From CAWVWD01 sp965662365 (GTDB lineage Bacteria > Bacteroidota > Bacteroidia > Chitinophagales > Saprospiraceae), in NCBI GenBank assembly GCA_965662365.1, contig CBFIHR010000085.1, positions 1 through 17,353 on the forward strand: a stretch of DNA of 17,353 bases, given 5' to 3'. The position numbers were made by a program, and so were the translations under genes. Shown here piece after piece: positions 14,591 through 17,353 of this stretch. Every line of letters begins with the position of its first letter. Within the stretch, counting starts at the first letter, position 1. Under the pieces are notes generated by a model. The model saw nothing but the letters and a program-made list of their open reading frames with translations. It made no database searches and was not told where the DNA came from.

Positions 14591-14620
14591 AAAAGGTAAA
14601 GCCGAAAGGCTTTACCTTTT
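14591..14620 (+). terminator. Intrinsic terminator of the TPR gene
   Basis: Perfect 13-bp stem (14591-14603 with 14608-14620) capped by a GAAA tetraloop and ending in a T6 tract, 38 nt after the stop codon. The A4 on the left side also allows function in reverse. Confidence 0.93.
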
Positions 14621-14637
14621 TTAGTTTTATGTAGAAT

Positions 14638-14727
14638 GGTTTTCCTATAAAAATCAGACAGACTAATTTAAACTAAAAACGTTTACGAAGTAAGCAAAAA
14701 AGTAGCATTATCTCCATCTAATTTTTT
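14638..14727. repeat. Left direct repeat flanking the minisatellite
   Basis: About 90 nt starting GGTTTTCCTATAAAAATC. The first 68 nt match the copy at 15000 except for two substitutions and one A in a run; the last 22 nt are only about 70% identical and end in a shared AATTTTTT. No open frame spans it. Confidence 0.9.
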
Positions 14728-14734
14728 GCAGCAA

Positions 14735-14996
14735 ACCGTCATTTGAGCTTTTTTTATTTTGAAATGGTTGAATGACCGTCATTTGGGCTTTTTTTTATTT
14801 TGAAATGGTTGAATGACCGTCATTTGAGCTTTTTTTTATTTTGAAATGGTTGAATGACCGTCATTTGGGCTTTTTTTTATTTTGAAATGGCTGAATGACC
14901 GTCATTTGGGCTTTTTTTTATTTTGAAATGGCTGAATGACCGTCATTTGAGCTTTTTTTTATTTTGAAATGGTTGAATGACCGTCATTTGAGCTTT
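14735..14996. repeat. 41-bp tandem repeat array, six full copies plus a partial
   Basis: Units start at 14735 (40 nt), 14775, 14816, 14857, 14898 and 14939 (41 nt each). A partial seventh at 14980 stops at AGCTTT. Each unit begins ACCGTCATTTG, continues with a seven- or eight-T tract plus ATTTTG, and ends AAATGG[TC]TGAATG, so a short CATTT/AAATG inverted repeat brackets the T-rich part. Only two sites vary between copies: GAGC or GGGC, and GGTTG or GGCTG. High identity points to recent expansion. The period is close to four turns of DNA. No spacers, so it is not a CRISPR; no protein is encoded through it. Confidence 0.97.
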
Positions 14997-14999
14997 CAA

Positions 15000-15088
15000 G
15001 GTTTTCCTGTAAAAATCAGACAGACTGATTTAAACTAAAAACGTTTACGAAGTAAGCAAAAAGTAGAATGATGTCAATTCAATTTTTT
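15000..15088. repeat. Right direct repeat flanking the minisatellite
   Basis: Second copy of the ~90-nt repeat, starting GGTTTTCCTGTAAAAATC, in the same orientation 362 nt after the left copy. It directly follows the truncated seventh tandem unit and ends about 80 nt before the aroK start, so it may also carry part of the aroK upstream region. Confidence 0.9.
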
Positions 15089-15167
15089 ATAAGAGAACTG
15101 TATTTTATGTAGTTGCTATGTCTTATTAACAACTATCAAATTATTAAAATCATTAAAACTAAGAAAA

Positions 15168-15680
15168 ATGCTTTTTTTAATCGGATTCATGGGAAGCGGT
15201 AAATCGACTGTTGGGCGACAATTGGCGAAAGCTATTGGTGCAGACTTTTACGATTTAGACGAAATTATTGAAACAGCTGAGGATCAGACGATTGTAAAAA
15301 TTTTTGCAACTAAAGGCGAACACTTTTTTCGAGAATTAGAAAGTCATTATTTAAAAACAATTCACGAAAGTGACCAGCCAAAAGTCATCGCAACTGGTGG
15401 CGGAACACCTTGTTTTTTTGATAATATGGAGTGGATGAATGAAAACGGAATCACTGTTTTTTTGAATCCAACTGTTGATGTTTTATTTAATCGGTTAAAA
15501 TCAGAAACGGCACATCGACCAATTTTAGCCGGCAAAACAGATGCAGCTTTACAGGATTTTATTACTGAAAAGTTGAATAGTCGGTTGCATTTTTATCAGA
15601 AAGCAAAGATTGTGATGAATGAGTTCTGTAAACTTTCAACGACTTATCCGATGACTTTTTCCTGTTTAGTCATCGGATGA
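15168..15680 (+). CDS. aroK: Shikimate kinase
   Basis: Phosphorylates shikimate at O3 with ATP, the fifth step of the shikimate pathway, in the cytosol. The 170-residue length is usual. Visible motifs: Walker A GFMGSGKST (6-14), shikimate-binding DLDE (29-32, D31), R55 in FRELE, the glycine loop ATGGGTP (75-81), lid arginine R117 in HRPIL, and R139 in SRLHFY. All key residues are intact. The last ~20 residues (after KIVM) do not look like the family and are encoded by a locally duplicated, hairpin-forming stretch, so the end has probably been rewritten without harming the core. It is single on the plus strand; about 80 nt upstream lies the minisatellite with its flanking repeat. Confidence 0.94.
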   Translation: MLFLIGFMGSGKSTVGRQLAKAIGADFYDLDEIIETAEDQTIVKIFATKGEHFFRELESHYLKTIHESDQPKVIATGGGTPCFFDNMEWMNENGITVFLNPTVDVLFNRLKSETAHRPILAGKTDAALQDFITEKLNSRLHFYQKAKIVMNEFCKLSTTYPMTFSCLVIG

Positions 15681-15716
15681 GTTCTGTAAACTTTTGAAAT
15701 GCTATGACTTTTTCCT
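15621..15716. repeat. Local duplication and 16-bp hairpin across the aroK stop
   Basis: GAGTTCTGTAAACTTT occurs at 15621-15636 and 15679-15694; ATGACTTTTTCCT occurs at 15651-15663 and 15704-15716. Arms 15641-15656 and 15668-15683 pair over 16 bases (three of them G-U) around an 11-nt loop, covering the last aroK codons and the stop at 15678-15680. No T-tract follows directly, so termination by it is uncertain. Confidence 0.8.
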
Positions 15717-15788
15717 CCAAGACCCAACTATTTTCTTAATCTTCTTCGTTATTTTACTTAAATGAATCAATTTAAAAAATCGCCGATT

Positions 15789-17353
15789 ATGAAATATATC
15801 ACTTTAATTTTTGCATTTGTTTTTGCTACGAATCTTTCCGCTCAACAATATTGGAAAAGCAGCCGATACGCTTTGGTTTACAAAATCACGGACGAACAGG
15901 CTTTGGAATTGACGAAAGTCAGTCATGATAGAATAATTGCCAATTCGGAAATTACGAAAGCGTTTAATCCTACGAATTTGGTGGATACGATTTTTTTTGA
16001 TTACGAATCTGAAGGTTTGAAAGTTTCAACTGGTTTTCAAGATTATGATTTAGGAACTTATGTAGCCGTTCGTGCTGCTGGTGAACAGTTGGAATATAAG
16101 TTTTTGGGCTTTTACGATATTGGAATTGTGCCTGTTTTTGATGATAAAAAGTTCTATTTTCATATTGTCGATACAATGGGAAATTTGCTGAAAGCGGACA
16201 AAGTTTCGCTTGACGGCCAAACGGTTCGTTACAACGAAAAGAAACAACGTTACGAATATCGAAAGTTTAAAGATGACCGCTTGTTAGTGGTTGAAAATGA
16301 TGGAAAATTAGCGTTTTTTGAAGTTGATGCGAACCATAGTTCTCACGATTATTGGAACAATGGAAATTGGTTTAAACGTCAATGGAATCGAGTGCGTTAT
16401 GCCAATCTTTGGCATTCGCCGTGGTACGCTTTGCGAAACTTTTGGCAACGACAAGTCTATGATTTTAAATATGTTTGGGAAGCCAAAACCTATGGTTATA
16501 TCACGACGAACAAACCAAAATATTTACCCAATGATACCGTAAAAATAAAAGCCTTTTTGACTCGTGATAATAATATTGCGTACAATTCGCCTTTGACTTT
16601 GAAGATTACGCAATATGGAAATTATAAATTTGAAACGACCATAAAACCGACTTCACGAGGCAGTTATGAGTTTGAATTTCCGTTGGGGGATTCGCTGCAA
16701 TTGGATAAAACCTATTACATTTCGCTTCAAAAAAATAATCGTCAATTGATGCAAACAACGTTTGTATATGAAGATTATCAACTGGACGAAGTTGCGTATG
16801 ATTTACGTGCTGACCAAAAGGAATTTAAACGCTACGAACCGATTGTTTTTTATGCAGAAGGTAAAAATAAAAATGGTCAATACGTCATGGATGGCGAAGT
16901 TGAAATTACAGCAACAATCAGTAATATCAAGGCTTATCACGCCCAAAAGGTGTTTATTCCCGATACGTTATTTCATTATAAAGGTGCGTTAGATTTGGGT
17001 GAAGCGATGCGTTTTCCGTTGGAAAAAGACATTATTCCAATGGCAGATTTTACGGTAAATGTAAACGCTGCCTTTACAAATAGCAATGGAGAATTGCAAA
17101 ATAAAACCTTGAATTTTGACATTATCAGCGACACAACAATTATCGAAATGTCGCTTGATGGCGATGTTTTATTGATTGATTATTTGGTCAATGGCAAATC
17201 TACACCGACTTTGGCGACGTTGGAATTGGACATGGACGAAACCGATTTTTATGTAGAAAAAACGGTGCAATTGCCATATCGAGAAACGATAAATCCTATT
17301 TTTAATGATATTTCGGTAACGACAAATGGCGAAACTAAAAATATCAGTTTGGA
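15789..17353 (+). CDS. Large secreted protein with MG2-like segment (partial, 3' end outside window)
   Basis: Open frame to the window edge. It opens at an ATG at 15762, but the in-frame ATG at 15789 begins a clean Sec signal peptide (MKYITLIFAFVFATNLSAQ) and is preferred. About 521 codons are present. From the first ATG, residues about 246-335 resemble an alpha-2-macroglobulin MG2 domain: YGYITTNKPKYLPNDTVKIK followed by beta strands and a YEFEFPLGDSLQLDKTYYI segment. The region before is aromatic-rich and beta-like with no known motif; the region after (about 350-530) looks like more immunoglobulin-like strands. Bacterial MG2 proteins are typically very large envelope proteins that trap peptidases or carry surface parts. 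The thioester motif, if any, would be beyond the window. There is no operon with aroK beyond an about 80-110 nt gap. Confidence 0.85.
   Translation, partial: MKYITLIFAFVFATNLSAQQYWKSSRYALVYKITDEQALELTKVSHDRIIANSEITKAFNPTNLVDTIFFDYESEGLKVSTGFQDYDLGTYVAVRAAGEQLEYKFLGFYDIGIVPVFDDKKFYFHIVDTMGNLLKADKVSLDGQTVRYNEKKQRYEYRKFKDDRLLVVENDGKLAFFEVDANHSSHDYWNNGNWFKRQWNRVRYANLWHSPWYALRNFWQRQVYDFKYVWEAKTYGYITTNKPKYLPNDTVKIKAFLTRDNNIAYNSPLTLKITQYGNYKFETTIKPTSRGSYEFEFPLGDSLQLDKTYYISLQKNNRQLMQTTFVYEDYQLDEVAYDLRADQKEFKRYEPIVFYAEGKNKNGQYVMDGEVEITATISNIKAYHAQKVFIPDTLFHYKGALDLGEAMRFPLEKDIIPMADFTVNVNAAFTNSNGELQNKTLNFDIISDTTIIEMSLDGDVLLIDYLVNGKSTPTLATLELDMDETDFYVEKTVQLPYRETINPIFNDISVTTNGETKNISL

Noticed and set aside
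14735..14996. Possible CRISPR array
   Set aside because: Units are contiguous with no unique spacers, and no cas genes are nearby; it is a minisatellite.
14638..15088. Possible insertion sequence or att-flanked element
   Set aside because: No transposase or integrase frame lies between the direct repeats, and the repeats are long and in direct orientation without terminal inverted repeats.
16318..16992. Short plus-strand frames at the right end (74 and 76 residues)
   Set aside because: They lie out of frame inside the long open frame that starts at 15789 and continues to the window edge.

Overview
The window comes from an AT-rich member of the Bacteroidota. Evidence: the bifunctional DAHP synthase/chorismate mutase with a C-terminal mutase, loose lipoprotein signal peptides, a TAnnTTTG-type -7 promoter element, weak Shine-Dalgarno sequences, a secreted MORN-caspase protein, and typical Bacteroidota intergenic hairpins. 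No tRNA, rRNA, CRISPR array or transposase was seen. It reads as chromosome backbone with repeat-rich intergenic gaps.

Layout. Positions 1-923 (minus): an IorA/CoxS-type 2Fe-2S subunit and a small S4 RNA-binding protein. 1105-2756 (plus): an acyl-CoA thioesterase and a VWA-domain protein, ending at a bidirectional terminator. 2897-8346 (minus): a secreted MORN-repeat/caspase-fold protein, a one-TM small protein, a decayed membrane-protein gene, the sedoheptulose-7-phosphate isomerase GmhA, an outer-membrane-type protein and a PhoD-like lipoprotein phosphatase. 8441-10918 (minus): an aromatic amino acid operon, pheA then DAHP synthase/chorismate mutase. 11212-13564 (minus): a diheme cytochrome lipoprotein and its parallel beta-helix partner. 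13843-17353 (plus): a membrane-anchored TPR protein, a 41-bp minisatellite bracketed by ~90-bp direct repeats, shikimate kinase, and the start of a large secreted protein with an MG2-like segment that runs off the window.

The main discovery is in front of pheA. A 22-codon open frame (10785-10853, minus) contains eight aromatic codons in a row (Tyr-Trp-Phe-Tyr-Phe-Phe-Tyr-Phe). It is followed by a strong intrinsic terminator with a nine-T tract (10716-10756). The last three sense codons of the leader can form a 9-bp duplex with the 5' arm of that terminator, which would exclude it. These are all the parts of ribosome-mediated transcription attenuation. It would tie expression of pheA and the downstream DAHP synthase/chorismate mutase to aromatic aminoacyl-tRNA supply.

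Aromatic biosynthesis appears twice: the attenuated pheA operon and, about 5 kb away on the other strand, aroK. The cell-envelope theme (GmhA, the barrel-like protein, PhoD-like lipoprotein, diheme/beta-helix lipoproteins, MG2-like protein, MORN-caspase) is typical of such genomes and does not by itself define one system. Gaps carry many hairpins and short recurring words, and several real gene ends (pheA, aroK) appear to have absorbed repeat sequence.
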